A stretch of DNA of 64,000 bases, taken from positions 51,826-115,825 of the forward strand of contig NZ_MLCL01000091.1 in the NCBI RefSeq assembly GCF_001942625.1, written 5' to 3'. Positions 49,047 through 59,778 of this stretch are shown piece by piece. Position 1 is the first letter of the stretch. Each line of letters opens with the position of its first letter. Both the position numbers and the translations under genes were made by a program. Source of the DNA: Mycobacterium syngnathidarum. GTDB taxonomy: Bacteria > Actinomycetota > Actinomycetes > Mycobacteriales > Mycobacteriaceae. The notes below the pieces were generated by a model, which saw only the letters and a list, made by a program, of their open reading frames with translations, was not told where the DNA came from and searched no databases.

Positions 49047-50066
49047 CTATTCGCCGCTCAGCCAGCCGTACACCCGTAGACACACGGTCCCGAACAACAG
49101 CAACGGACCCAAGACGCCGGTCAGCGGAGTCGCTCCCACCACCGCGGTGACCACCCCGGCAACGATCGCGAACGCCAGGAACAGGAGCCGCACCATCAAG
49201 AAGGTTCGTTCACGTAGCACCGCGCGCAGGGTCGGAGGCGGCACGCTGCGCACCAGCCAGACGATCACCCCCACCAGCCCGAGCGTCAGCAGGGCGGTGA
49301 GAATCCTTGGAACCACCGTTGATTGGGAATCTTCGTGCATGGCCATCACGGCGATCAGCGCGATGGCCAAGAAGATGACGCAGGCGGTGGACAGCCGCGT
49401 CACCCGGATCAGCACCACCCCGATGTTGCGGCGGGCCAACGCGCCCAGCCCGGGATCCAGCCGGCCGGCCCCGAGAAACCCGTTGATCGATGTCGTCAGC
49501 TTGCCCCACTTGAGCCGGGTGACGGCCAGGTTGTGAACGGCCGACGCATGGTCGGGCTCCAACCGCAATGCCGCCTGATAGCTGTCCTCGGCAGCGGTGA
49601 AACTGCGCAGTGCCCGGTGGATGTCGCCACGCAACACCAGGGAATCCGCCGACTCCGGATAGAGCCGCAGTGCTTCGTCGACGACATCCAGCGCCTCGCG
49701 GGAACGGCCGGCGTCGTGTAGCAAGCTCGCATAGGTGTAGTGCACGGAATGGATGTGCGGATTCTCGGTGGCTGCCCTCCACGCCATCTGCAAGGCTTCC
49801 TGCCGCCGCCCCTGCCCGTTCAATGCCAGGGCGTAGACGCGCATCACGTGTTCGTCGCCGGGAGCGGCGGCCAACGCCGAATGAGCGGCCTGCGCCGCGG
49901 CTCGGTAGTCCTTCAGCCCCAGGCATGCACGGGCGTACTGCGCCAGGAGCCCGGCGTCGTCGGGATTCTCGGCCAGTGCACACTGCAGCACCTCGGCGGC
50001 ACGCCGGTAGTTCCTGGTCCCCAGATACGCCTCGGCAACATCACCTGGCCCCGCGGCCGAGGTCAC
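49047..50066 (-). CDS. TPR-repeat membrane protein
   Basis: A 339-residue protein. Residues about 8-210 contain five or so tetratricopeptide repeats, for example YRRAAEVLQCALAENPDDAGLLAQYA, ALDVVDEALRLYPESADSL and AEDSYQAALRLEPDHASA (each given in part). The C-terminal part has about four transmembrane segments (roughly 225-245, 252-275, 288-308, 312-332), so the repeats face one side of the membrane. GTG 50066 overlaps the stop of the TPR-AAA ATPase gene (GTGA). Likely a membrane anchor for that ATPase; inferred from coupling. Not part of the M. tuberculosis order between tmk and sahH. Confidence 0.82.
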   Translation of the reverse strand: MTSAAGPGDVAEAYLGTRNYRRAAEVLQCALAENPDDAGLLAQYARACLGLKDYRAAAQAAHSALAAAPGDEHVMRVYALALNGQGRRQEALQMAWRAATENPHIHSVHYTYASLLHDAGRSREALDVVDEALRLYPESADSLVLRGDIHRALRSFTAAEDSYQAALRLEPDHASAVHNLAVTRLKWGKLTTSINGFLGAGRLDPGLGALARRNIGVVLIRVTRLSTACVIFLAIALIAVMAMHEDSQSTVVPRILTALLTLGLVGVIVWLVRSVPPPTLRAVLRERTFLMVRLLFLAFAIVAGVVTAVVGATPLTGVLGPLLLFGTVCLRVYGWLSGE

Positions 50067-51283
50067 CGAAGCTTGTTCCGGCGCAGGTACTTTGCGAGGT
50101 CGTCGTAGGTGCCGTCACGGTTGCCGAACTCGACGACATTGCGGGCGGTCTCGAACCAGGGCCCGGCCGAGGCCCTGATCTGCCCCAGCGCTGCTTCGAT
50201 GTCGGACATCTGAACCGGCCTGACCTGTCCGCTTCGGAGCGATTCGGCCATCGCCAATTGCGTTGCGGTGTCGCATACGTGAGCCAGGTCGGCGCCCGAG
50301 AAGCCATCGGTCCGTTTGGCCACCGACGCCAGGTTGATGCCCTCGACCGGCCGGTCCTGCAGGTGCAACTTCATGATGGCGGCGCGGGCTTCCGCGTCGG
50401 GCAGCGACACGAAGATCATCCGGTCGAACCGGCCGGGCCTGCGCAGCGCCGCATCGACGTCCCATGGCGCGTTGGTCGCACCCAGGACGTAGACGCCGTC
50501 GTTGGCCGATGTGGCCGAATCCAGTTCTTCCAGAAGGGCGTTCACGACGGTCCGCAATCCGGCCGACCCGCTCAACGCGGAACGTCGATGACCGAGCGCA
50601 TCCACCTCGTCGAAGAACAGCACGCAGGGTGCGTTGCGACGCGCGTTGTCGAAGATCGATCGGATGCTGTGTTCGCTCTCGCCGAGCCAGCGTGACAACA
50701 CGTCGGCGATACCGACCTGATAGAAGTTGGCCCCGAGTTCGCCCGATACCGCCTTGGCGATGTAGGTCTTGCCGCAACCCGGCGGTCCGTACAGCAGTAG
50801 CCCGCCACGCGCGGATACCTTGAACGCCTTCATCAGCTCGGGATTGCGGATAGGACCCAGCAGCGAGAGCTCGAGTTGTTTCTTGACGTCGGCCATCCCG
50901 GCGATGTCGGCGAGCCGGACCGAGGTGCGTTGCACTACGTCGAAGTCGTTTTCATTCACGGCCTCGCCCGGTTCCTCGACGAAGGCGGGTTTGACGATGT
51001 CGGCGACCTGCTTCTCGGCGGCCGTCCAGTCGAAGCCGCGGGCCGGCTCCGCGGGTGCGGCGGGCGCACCCCCGCCCGCCAGTCCGGCGCTGCACTGCTG
51101 CAGTAGTGCCACGGCCCGGGTGTTCGCGGCGTCCCGGGCCAGCACTGCGCTGCAATGTGTCAGCGCCTCGGCGTGGCGGCCCCGTTCGACCAGCAATGTG
51201 GCCAGGTGCAGCCGCAACTCCGCCAGCTCCGGACTGCGTTCGACAGCGGCAGCCAACTCTTCGATGACTGCGTCCTCAGCCAT
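50063..51283 (-). CDS. AAA ATPase with N-terminal TPR-like region
   Basis: A 406-residue protein. Residues about 16-65 form a TPR-like helical pair (ELRLHLATLLVERGRHAEAL). A linker follows, then one AAA module: Walker A GPPGCGKT at 166-173, Walker B VLFFDEVDA around 221-229, sensor GATNAPWDV and the arginine-finger region ALRRPGRFD near 278-286. It resembles the CDC48/SpoVK/ESX EccA-like remodelling ATPases, but with a different N-terminus. ATG 51283 is preferred over GTG 51289. TAGGAT at 51318-51313 is a possible -10. It overlaps the TPR membrane gene and is divergent from an acyl-AMP ligase. Confidence 0.87.
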   Translation of the reverse strand: MAEDAVIEELAAAVERSPELAELRLHLATLLVERGRHAEALTHCSAVLARDAANTRAVALLQQCSAGLAGGGAPAAPAEPARGFDWTAAEKQVADIVKPAFVEEPGEAVNENDFDVVQRTSVRLADIAGMADVKKQLELSLLGPIRNPELMKAFKVSARGGLLLYGPPGCGKTYIAKAVSGELGANFYQVGIADVLSRWLGESEHSIRSIFDNARRNAPCVLFFDEVDALGHRRSALSGSAGLRTVVNALLEELDSATSANDGVYVLGATNAPWDVDAALRRPGRFDRMIFVSLPDAEARAAIMKLHLQDRPVEGINLASVAKRTDGFSGADLAHVCDTATQLAMAESLRSGQVRPVQMSDIEAALGQIRASAGPWFETARNVVEFGNRDGTYDDLAKYLRRNKLR

Positions 51284-51440
51284 TCGCACCCCCGGTTGAT
51301 CGTTCGTGAAATCCTATCCGGAGCCTGACGGCGCCTTCTGCGGGTAATCCGGGCACCCAGGGCCCACAAGATAGCCATGCTTATTTTTGCGTCCGGTACG
51401 GTCTCCTGATCCCAGGAATCGCCGAAGGATGAGGTAGCGG

Positions 51441-53291
51441 ATGTACCAGGACACGACGCTCGCCGCAGCTACCCTGCTCGACCTGCTGCAACAGAGGGCC
51501 GCGACGCATCAAGACAAGGTTGCGTTCAGCTTCTCCTATCACGGCGACGACGAGAACCGCACCCAGCTGAGCTATCGCGAACTGGATCGCCGGGCCCGGG
51601 CAATCGCGTCCACGCTGCAACGATCGGGCGCTGCCGGTGAGCGCGTCCTGGTCTTGTGCCGGCCCGGCCTGGACTCCATCGCCGGTTTCTTCGGCTGCAT
51701 CTACGCAGGCGCAGTCGCGGTACCCGTGCACGAACGACTGGCGCCGCGGCTGTCCGCGGTGGTGCCCGACGCGCACGCCCGCTTCGCGGTGGCCACCGCC
51801 GAGACCCAGGCGAAAGTCAAGGCCGCGATCGACGAGCTGGCCGAGGGCCGCGACCTGTGCTGGATCCGTGCCGACGAGGACGAGGACGCCGCCCGGCGAG
51901 CTGACAGCTGGGTGGCACCCGATCTCGACCCGGACGCAACCGCCATGGTGCAGTACACATCTGGCTCGACCACGACGCCGAAGGGCGTCGCACTGACGCA
52001 CCGCAACCTGCTGCACAACATGGAATCGGTTCGCCAGGTGTGGCACGGCGACGACACCGCGATCAGCGTGTTCTGGCTGCCGTCGCATCACGACATGGGC
52101 CTGATCGGCGGGATCCTGTCGATGCTCTACGTCGGGTGCACCACCCATCTGATGTCACCGTCGTCCTTCGTCAAACGCCCGATGGGCTGGCTGGAGGCGA
52201 TATCCCGGCATCGCGCGACCTTCACTGCCGCACCGAACTTCGCCTACGACCGATGTGTAGAAGAGAGCACCGCAGAACAGCGCGCGGCGCTCGACCTGTC
52301 GAGTCTGGCCATGGCGATGAACGGTGCCGAGCCGGTTCAGGCCGCCACGCTGGAGAAGTTCGCCGAGGCGTTCGCACCGGCGGGGTTCCGTCCGGAGGCG
52401 TTATGTCCGGTCTACGGGCTCGCCGAGGCAACCCTGCTGGTGTCCGGCGGGTCGGACGCCGCACGGCCGGTCGTCGCGCACGTCGACCGCACCGGCCTAC
52501 AAGCGGACCGCGTCGTCCACGCCGAGCCCGGGCATCCGTCTGCCGTGGCACTGGTGGGGTGCGGTCGGCCCCGGGGCGGCCAAGAGGTGGTCATCGTGGA
52601 TCCGCTGACCCACCTGCCTTGTGGCGCAGACGAAGTCGGTGAGATCTGGATCGCCGGCCCCAGCGTCGGATGGGGCTATTGGGCCCGGCCGGATGAGACT
52701 GCGCAGACGTTCGCAGCGGTTCTGCCCGACGCCTCCGGCGGCCCGTTCCTGCGCACCGGCGATCTGGGGTTCCTGCGTTCGGGCGAGTTGTTCATCACCG
52801 GACGCTGCAAAGATCTCGTCGTCATCCGCGGCGGCAACTACTACCCCAACGACATCGAGCGGACGGTGCAGGACTGCCATCCGACCCTGGTTTCCGGCCG
52901 CGGCGCGGTGTTCGCGATCACGCCCGGCCTTGGTGCGGTCGAACAGCTGGTGGTGGTGCAGGAGGTGGCCGGCGATCGCGATGACCTCACCGACCTGGCC
53001 CAGGTGGCCCAGACAATCCGCACCGCCGTGACCGAGCGCTACAGCGTCGAGCCGAACTCGGTTCTGCTGGTGCAGCATCTGTCGATTCCGACAACGTCGA
53101 GCGGCAAGATCCAGCGCAGTCAGTGCCGGCAACAGTTGCTCGCCGGCGAGATCACACCCGTGGCGCACTCGCTGGCGCCCTCGGCTCTCGACGACCTGGC
53201 CAAGGCCCGCGAGCTCGAGGCCGCGACGCATATCGCCGAGCTGATCAAGGCGGAGGCAGCCCGCCAGCAGCGCGCCGCGAGCCAGAACTAG
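51441..53291 (+). CDS. Fatty acyl-AMP ligase (FAAL/FadD type)
   Basis: A 616-residue adenylate-forming enzyme. The ATP-binding motif is YTSGSTTTPKG at 172-182; PSHHDMGLIGGIL, FTAAPNFAYDRC and VYGLAEATLLVSGG are hallmarks of the fatty acyl-AMP ligase branch rather than acyl-CoA ligases. FLRTGDLGFLRSGELFITGR and a C-terminal SGKIQRSQCR with the catalytic Lys complete the core. About 35 extra residues end the protein. FAALs pass acyl-adenylates to carrier proteins of polyketide or peptide synthetases, none of which is in the window. GAGG precedes the ATG. It is divergent from the AAA gene across a 157-bp shared promoter region. Confidence 0.9.
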   Translation: MYQDTTLAAATLLDLLQQRAATHQDKVAFSFSYHGDDENRTQLSYRELDRRARAIASTLQRSGAAGERVLVLCRPGLDSIAGFFGCIYAGAVAVPVHERLAPRLSAVVPDAHARFAVATAETQAKVKAAIDELAEGRDLCWIRADEDEDAARRADSWVAPDLDPDATAMVQYTSGSTTTPKGVALTHRNLLHNMESVRQVWHGDDTAISVFWLPSHHDMGLIGGILSMLYVGCTTHLMSPSSFVKRPMGWLEAISRHRATFTAAPNFAYDRCVEESTAEQRAALDLSSLAMAMNGAEPVQAATLEKFAEAFAPAGFRPEALCPVYGLAEATLLVSGGSDAARPVVAHVDRTGLQADRVVHAEPGHPSAVALVGCGRPRGGQEVVIVDPLTHLPCGADEVGEIWIAGPSVGWGYWARPDETAQTFAAVLPDASGGPFLRTGDLGFLRSGELFITGRCKDLVVIRGGNYYPNDIERTVQDCHPTLVSGRGAVFAITPGLGAVEQLVVVQEVAGDRDDLTDLAQVAQTIRTAVTERYSVEPNSVLLVQHLSIPTTSSGKIQRSQCRQQLLAGEITPVAHSLAPSALDDLAKARELEAATHIAELIKAEAARQQRAASQN

Positions 53292-53891
53292 CCCAGAATC
53301 TCATCAGATTTGTTTGCCTGCCGAGGTTCGCTCCGCTGGCAACTGCAGGCGTGTGACACCCCGGTCCGCATGCGCCTGCACCGCCGGTGACGCGAGCCGC
53401 ACCGCGCCACACGTCCCCCGATGAATGAGCGTGTGCCCACACCTGCCGAGCAGCGGGGCGTTGAGTCTGCTCGCTACCACTGACCCTCGCAGCCCCGAGT
53501 CCCAGCCGGTTGCGCCACGAGCCGACAGTGGGTCTACACCGGCATGGCCCTATTGAGCTGTGTTGTCTCACAGGACTTTTTAGCAGACACCACCAGCTTT
53601 CGTGGACGGCCCACCCGTGGTCCGTCGGCAAGAATCCGCCGCCGCCCCGAATCGGTTCTTGCCCCCGCGCGCCCCGGTCCTCCGCGGGCGCCTGCCACGA
53701 GATGAGAAAATGTCTAATTATTAGCCCAAATCTGGTTCGAGCCCGGCTGACAGCGACTTCTCCCGCAGTGCCACGTTGCTCGATCAGACCGACCCTTATA
53801 CCCCCTAGGTAGATTGCCCCGAATTTGCACAAGCAACTACTTGGTTGGGCTATGGTCTGTCCGATTATTTACAGACGCGAAAGGAGATGCC
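53292..53891. other. 600-bp intergenic region before the GjpA-like gene
   Basis: No credible gene is seen here; a long minus-strand open frame has Cys/Gly/Arg-rich, repetitive composition and no start signals. Elements noted: a TATACCCCCTAGGTAGA sequence at 53797-53813 that resembles half of a copper-type CsoR/RicR operator, a -10-like TATGGT at 53851-53856, and an inverted repeat GTCTGT/ACAGAC at 53855-53860 and 53871-53876 just before the ribosome-binding site. The stretch around 53540-53600 is AT-richer than its neighbours. Confidence 0.4.
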
Positions 53892-55646
53892 GTGCATCTC
53901 GTTGCTCAGCCCCACACCGCTGTGGGCGCAAAGCAAGTAGTAACCCGTCATTGGCTCACCGCAGCCGGTGTCGTTGTCGCCACCGCCGGGATGATTGCCG
54001 CCGCCCCGGGAATCTCCCCGGTCGCCGCCGGCGCCCAGCACGACGTTCACGCCGACGCCGTGCGACTCACGGCGGGCTGGGATCCTTTCGCTCCCGTGCA
54101 GGCCGCGTTCGACACTGCCATCGCCAACGGCACGGTTCTCGGCGACAACTTCCTGTTGGCCCCGGGTGTCGGCCTTCAGCAGGCAATTGCCAACCAGATC
54201 GGTTATGCCAAGCAGCTGTTCGATGATCCGTCCACCTTCGAGGCGGTATCGCAACAGTTCGCCGCGAACGCGATGAAGGTGATCACGGGTCTCACCCTGA
54301 TCGGTGCGGATGAGGACACCAGGGACGCGGTGCTCAAGCACACCCTGGGCGGCTTGCACGGCATGGGCCTCGACATGTTCCCCAGTTTCCTGGCCGAAGG
54401 TGTCGATGCCGAAACGTTCTCGGCGGTCATGGATGTTCTGGCCTCACCGCTGAGCGGTGTTCTGATCGGATTCGCCGGTCCGGCGGTCAGCCCGGCGGTG
54501 GCACTGCTCAACAGTGCCATGGCGATTTCGACTGCCCTGCTGGCCGGCGACTCGTCGGCCGCACTCTCCAGCCTGTTGGGAGTACCGGCCGGCATGGCCG
54601 ACGCGTTCCTCAACGGAGCCAATCTCAACCTCGACGCATTGGCACCGATGATCAACGACGCAGGCCTGATCAAGGACAGTGTCAGCATCGCAGGCCTCAA
54701 CGTCGCGTTCGGCGGTCTGCTCACCCCAGGCTCGACCGATCGGAGCACGTACGAGTACACCGATGACGAGGGCAATGTCGTGGAGATCCCGTCGGTCGGC
54801 GGCTCGATCTTCAACAGCATCGGCATGGACGTCGAACTCGGCGGCCTCGGCATCTCGCTCGATGGCGAGGCGGTCGGTCCGATCGGCGCGCTGCAGGGCC
54901 TGTCGCAGACGGTCGGCGTGCTACTCGGCAGCGGCTGGGACGACTGGGACGGCAAGGGGAATGCGCCTGCCCCCAAGCCCCCGCTGTTCGGACTTCATCC
55001 GCTTACAACTGGCGACGTCTTCAGCGATATGGCCGAAACCGCCGGTGTCACAAAGCTTCGAGAGGCGCTCAAGGCCGCCGCCGTCAACGACATCTTCAAG
55101 AAGCTGCAAGGCACAGACGCCGGTACCGAGACTGTCGCAGACAAGGCTGCCGACACCGACACTGCTGAGGCCACCACCGCGGACACCACGCCGGCCGACA
55201 AGGTCGCCGCGGCCACCGAGCTGACCCACACCACCGCGAACAAGACGGTGGCGGTGGCCGTCCCGGCTCCGGAAGCTGCAGCTGCGACCGAGAAGCTCAC
55301 CACGACCCCGGCCGTCGATGCGACCGAAAAGGCCAGTACGACAACGCCGCCGAAGCTCGACGTGCTGCCGAAGGCACCGACCACCCGACCCGACGCATCG
55401 TTCGGCAAGAGCCAGCGCAAGGTCGCCCAGGGCATTCGGGACGCAGTCAAGAACGCCCGCGACGGACTCAGTGGATCCAACAACCGGACGAAGGGCCAAC
55501 CCGCTTCCAGTTCAACGAGTTCGGGCTCAAGCACGTCCAGCTCCGCGACAAGCGGTTCCGGCAGCTCGGCCAAGGCCAAGACGGCGAAGCCGAAAGCGAA
55601 GGACAGCTCCACCAAGAACAAGAACAAGCACAAGAACAAGGACTGA
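53892..55646 (+). CDS. GjpA-like surface protein with low-complexity tail
   Basis: A 584-residue exported protein. A basic N-terminus and hydrophobic segment (LTAAGVVVATAGMIAAAP, residues about 22-41) form the signal. Residues about 50-400 are a hydrophobic Ala/Gly/Leu-rich domain with GGLLTPGSTD and GGSIFNSIGMDVE, seen in proteins labelled outer membrane porin GjpA in mycobacteria. From about 440 the chain is a Thr/Ala/Pro then Ser/Lys-rich tail ending in alternating Lys and Asn. Porin activity is not established for this family member. GTG 53892 has a strong AAAGGAG site. A hairpin follows the stop. Confidence 0.75.
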   Translation: MHLVAQPHTAVGAKQVVTRHWLTAAGVVVATAGMIAAAPGISPVAAGAQHDVHADAVRLTAGWDPFAPVQAAFDTAIANGTVLGDNFLLAPGVGLQQAIANQIGYAKQLFDDPSTFEAVSQQFAANAMKVITGLTLIGADEDTRDAVLKHTLGGLHGMGLDMFPSFLAEGVDAETFSAVMDVLASPLSGVLIGFAGPAVSPAVALLNSAMAISTALLAGDSSAALSSLLGVPAGMADAFLNGANLNLDALAPMINDAGLIKDSVSIAGLNVAFGGLLTPGSTDRSTYEYTDDEGNVVEIPSVGGSIFNSIGMDVELGGLGISLDGEAVGPIGALQGLSQTVGVLLGSGWDDWDGKGNAPAPKPPLFGLHPLTTGDVFSDMAETAGVTKLREALKAAAVNDIFKKLQGTDAGTETVADKAADTDTAEATTADTTPADKVAAATELTHTTANKTVAVAVPAPEAAAATEKLTTTPAVDATEKASTTTPPKLDVLPKAPTTRPDASFGKSQRKVAQGIRDAVKNARDGLSGSNNRTKGQPASSSTSSGSSTSSSATSGSGSSAKAKTAKPKAKDSSTKNKNKHKNKD

Positions 55647-55669
55647 CCGAGCCAATGTCACGACGGTGG

Positions 55670-55687
55670 GCCCCTCTTTGGAGGGGC
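55670..55687. terminator. Hairpin between convergent GjpA-like and lipase genes
   Basis: GCCCCTC at 55670-55676 pairs with GAGGGGC at 55681-55687 across a TTTG loop. There is no strong T-tract, but its place between two convergent stop codons (55646 and 55711) supports a bidirectional terminator role. Confidence 0.5.
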
Positions 55688-55710
55688 TCATCGCGTGTCG
55701 GCCTGATGTC

Positions 55711-57018
55711 CTAGAACTCTCCGCAGTTGGGCGTGGTCGGTAATCCGTTGAAGCGGTCGGCAATCCACTGCATGCCACGCTCCCCGTCGACGAGCATCGG
55801 CAACGCGTGGTTGATCACCAGCTTGTTCAGAAACGGCGGCTCTTCGTTCGTCCAGAACTGGACATCGGCGCCCTTGTCGCACCAATCCCGCCCGAGTTGG
55901 TTGGCCGCGGTCCACGGCACCAACGGGTCATACCGGTTGCTGAGAATCATCACCGGTGCATTCGGTTTGTACTTCCCGATCTTCTGCATGTCGAACAGCG
56001 TGCTGAACGGCTCTTCGTTCACCGCTTGATAGATGTCGACGTTGAAGTAGGGCTGCAGGTGCCGGAACATGAACTTCGTGATCGTCTCGGCGATGCACTG
56101 ATCCTGCACCTTGTGCAGCAGATCCGCCCCGCGCGGCGTGAGCTTCGAGCGGATCAGATCCTCGAATTCCGGATAGCTGGTGATGACGGAGTTGAGCGCA
56201 TACCCGACCACGCCGACCAGTGCACTGCCGTCGGCGTAGGGGAACAGCTCCTTCAGGTCGGCAGGCGGGGCACCCGCATAGGTGCCCACGACGTGTAGAT
56301 CCGGCGCGTACGATGACGCCAGCTCCGCCGCCGACGCCGCCGCGCCACCGCCCTGCGAGTAGCCCCAAAAGGCGACCGGCCCATGGGGATCCAGTGAGGT
56401 GCCGGGAAGCTTCATCGCTGCCCGGCCGGCGTCGAGCATGGCATTGCCCTCGGCAACCCGGTTCACATACGTGTGCAGTCCGGGCGTGCCGAGGCCTTGG
56501 TAGTCGGTCATCACGATGGCGAACCCGCGCGCCACCATGGTCGCGACGAACATCGCCTCGTAGTTGAACGTGACGTCCAGCCACGGCGACCAGTGGATAC
56601 CCTGATTGAACTGCCGCGACGGTGCACATTGGTCCCCCTGCCCCTGGGTGCCCGGGCCGTAGACGATCAACGGCCGGGGGCCCTTGCCCGGCCAGTTGTT
56701 GTGCGGCTCGAAATAGGTTCCGGTCACCGCCATCGGATTGCCGCGAGCATCGGTGCTGCGGTACATGATTCGCGTTCCGTCGGCGACGATGGCACCGAGT
56801 TCGCCGGACGGCTCCAGCACGAGCCGTGACGGCTCGGACTTGATCAGGTCCCCCGGCGAGCCGGGCAACGGGTCGGGCGGCGTGTAGAACGCCTGGTACT
56901 CATCCTCATTGAAGATCGGGTCATGGTTGTCGATCGTCGGATCGTCGGCGCGCGCCGGCGCAATGCCGATACATCCGAGCAGCAACAAGACACACAGAAT
57001 CCCCCAGACCCGACCCAC
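55711..57018 (-). CDS. Secreted triacylglycerol lipase-like protein (LIP family)
   Basis: A protein of about 435 residues with a signal peptide (GILCVLLLLGCIGIAPARA, cleavage before DDPTI) and an alpha/beta-hydrolase domain of the secretory lipase family. The nucleophile elbow is WGYSQGGGA, with the oxyanion-side VYGPGTQGQGDQC and the C-terminal acid/His region near NRYDPLVPW and NKLVINHALPML. It probably hydrolyses lipid esters outside the cell. The start is uncertain: GTG 57018 is the best codon next to the signal peptide, without a clear ribosome-binding site; the frame is open to 57267. Convergent with the GjpA-like gene. Confidence 0.82.
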   Translation of the reverse strand: MGRVWGILCVLLLLGCIGIAPARADDPTIDNHDPIFNEDEYQAFYTPPDPLPGSPGDLIKSEPSRLVLEPSGELGAIVADGTRIMYRSTDARGNPMAVTGTYFEPHNNWPGKGPRPLIVYGPGTQGQGDQCAPSRQFNQGIHWSPWLDVTFNYEAMFVATMVARGFAIVMTDYQGLGTPGLHTYVNRVAEGNAMLDAGRAAMKLPGTSLDPHGPVAFWGYSQGGGAAASAAELASSYAPDLHVVGTYAGAPPADLKELFPYADGSALVGVVGYALNSVITSYPEFEDLIRSKLTPRGADLLHKVQDQCIAETITKFMFRHLQPYFNVDIYQAVNEEPFSTLFDMQKIGKYKPNAPVMILSNRYDPLVPWTAANQLGRDWCDKGADVQFWTNEEPPFLNKLVINHALPMLVDGERGMQWIADRFNGLPTTPNCGEF

Positions 57019-57043
57019 GAGGCGGAACAATAACAGGCAGAAC

Positions 57044-57057
57044 CTGACATTTGTCAG
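57044..57057 (-). promoter_or_regulatory. Small palindrome before the lipase start
   Basis: CTGACA-TT-TGTCAG is a perfect 14-base inverted repeat located 26 bases upstream of the proposed lipase start. It could be an operator; no regulator is known. Confidence 0.35.
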
Positions 57058-57251
57058 ATACCGCCATGATTGGTCCCCGCTCGTTGCGGCGGATCTGGCG
57101 AGCTGCAGTCGACAACAGCTGAGACTGCCGAAGTTCGGCTCCCCTGATGAGCCTGGTCGTCTGCGACGATCGTGAAATCCACCGTTGTCGTCGAGGCCTC
57201 CGAAATGGCGCGGACCATGGCCGACCAGGTCTCCTGACACCTGCCCTGCAG

Positions 57252-57289
57252 ACACAAAATCGCCCAAATCCGTGAGGAAATGGGCGATT
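57252..57289 (-). terminator. Intrinsic terminator of sahH
   Basis: Read on the minus strand, AATCGCCCA (57289-57281) pairs with TGGGCGATT (57266-57258), followed by TTGTGTC. It starts 28 bases after the sahH stop codon and separates sahH from the lipase gene on the same strand. Confidence 0.8.
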
Positions 57290-57316
57290 CCGTGTGCGCT
57301 CGCGCAGAAAAGGAAC

Positions 57317-58777
<1,461 letters not shown>

Positions 58778-58915
58778 GTAGAGCCCTCTTTCATTCGTGA
58801 TTGCTTGCCGGCGCATGGGTGCGCCACAAGGCAACGCCACATGCAGATACCTCTAGCCTGCGGGCTCGCGGGACAGGCGCTCATGCGTTTTGTGACAGCG
58901 GCGGCGCTCTGACAG

Positions 58916-59539
58916 CTACGGGGTATCTATGACACCGTAGCGCTCGGCGAAGGGCGTCATCAGTCGGGCCAGGTCACCGGCCACATCGTGGTCGGCTTCG
59001 GGCGGCATCGACACGTAACTCATCGCCAGCCGCACGATCGCGCGGGCCAGCACCCCGGCGTCCTCGTCACTGGCCTTCATCCAGCTGTTCTGGAAAGTTC
59101 CCGTCAGCCGCTGCGAGCAGCGGGAGATGATCGGCCCGCTACCGGTGGTGATGATCTGCAGCAGGTCGGGCTTGGAGGCGCCGGTGAGCAACGAGATCAC
59201 CAGTGGATCGGCGGCCGACTCAAGGAAGAACGCCCGGAAGCCCTCCAGAAACGCCGCATGCACCTCGCCGACGTTGTTGTTGATGGCCTCGTCGACCGCG
59301 TCGACGAGGCGGTCCGCCAGGCGCATGGCATATCCCTCGGCCAAGCCCTGGCGCGAACCGAACTCGTTGTAGATCGTCTGACGGCTGATCCCGGCGACCT
59401 GCGCCACGTGCGACAGCGTGATGGCCGACCAGTCGCGGGTCAGCAGCAGTTCGCGCATGCCGTCGAGGATCGAATCCCGCAGCAGTACTCGCGACGCTTC
59501 CGCATACGGAATGCGCTGCTTTTCTCGCGGCCGACTCAC
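58916..59539 (-). CDS. TetR regulator of the alkane hydroxylase operon (Rv3249c homologue)
   Basis: A 207-residue TetR protein with a helix-turn-helix at about residues 18-62 (ITLSHVAQVAGISRQTIYNEFGSRQGLAEGYA), closely matching Rv3249c. It is the last gene of the alkB-rubA-rubB group and relates to AlkX-type regulators that sense fatty acids derived from alkanes. GTG 59539 is the start; TATTGT seven bases upstream could be a -10 for a separate leaderless transcript. The gap to rubB is 53 bp and to sahH 138 bp. Confidence 0.9.
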   Translation of the reverse strand: MSRPREKQRIPYAEASRVLLRDSILDGMRELLLTRDWSAITLSHVAQVAGISRQTIYNEFGSRQGLAEGYAMRLADRLVDAVDEAINNNVGEVHAAFLEGFRAFFLESAADPLVISLLTGASKPDLLQIITTGSGPIISRCSQRLTGTFQNSWMKASDEDAGVLARAIVRLAMSYVSMPPEADHDVAGDLARLMTPFAERYGVIDTP

Positions 59540-59592
59540 ACGGGCGACAATATCGCTTTCCGGCCCGCTTTCGAGCGCGTCGCACGAAGCCG

Positions 59593-59778
59593 TCAAGGCC
59601 GCGCGACCTCGACCATGTCGAAATCGGCCTTCGCGGCACCACAATCCGGGCAGCTCCAGTCCTCGGGGATGTCGTCCCAGCGCGTGCCCGCGGCGATGCC
59701 GTCCTCGGGCCAGCCCTTGGCTTCGTCGTACTCGAATCCGCACTGAACGCAGACGTAGAGCTTGTACGGCTCGGTCAT
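59593..59778 (-). CDS. rubB: Rubredoxin RubB
   Basis: A 61-residue rubredoxin with the iron ligands in [10 protein letters not shown] and SCPDCGAAK. It carries electrons from a rubredoxin reductase to the alkane hydroxylase AlkB. The ATG overlaps the rubA stop (ATGA). Corresponds to Rv3250c. Confidence 0.96.
   Translation of the reverse strand: MTEPYKLYVCVQCGFEYDEAKGWPEDGIAAGTRWDDIPEDWSCPDCGAAKADFDMVEVARP

Noticed and set aside
53245..53832. A 195-codon minus-strand frame in the gap between the acyl-AMP ligase and GjpA-like genes.
   Set aside because: Partly antisense to the ligase end, with Arg/Gly/Cys-rich sequence and no start signals.
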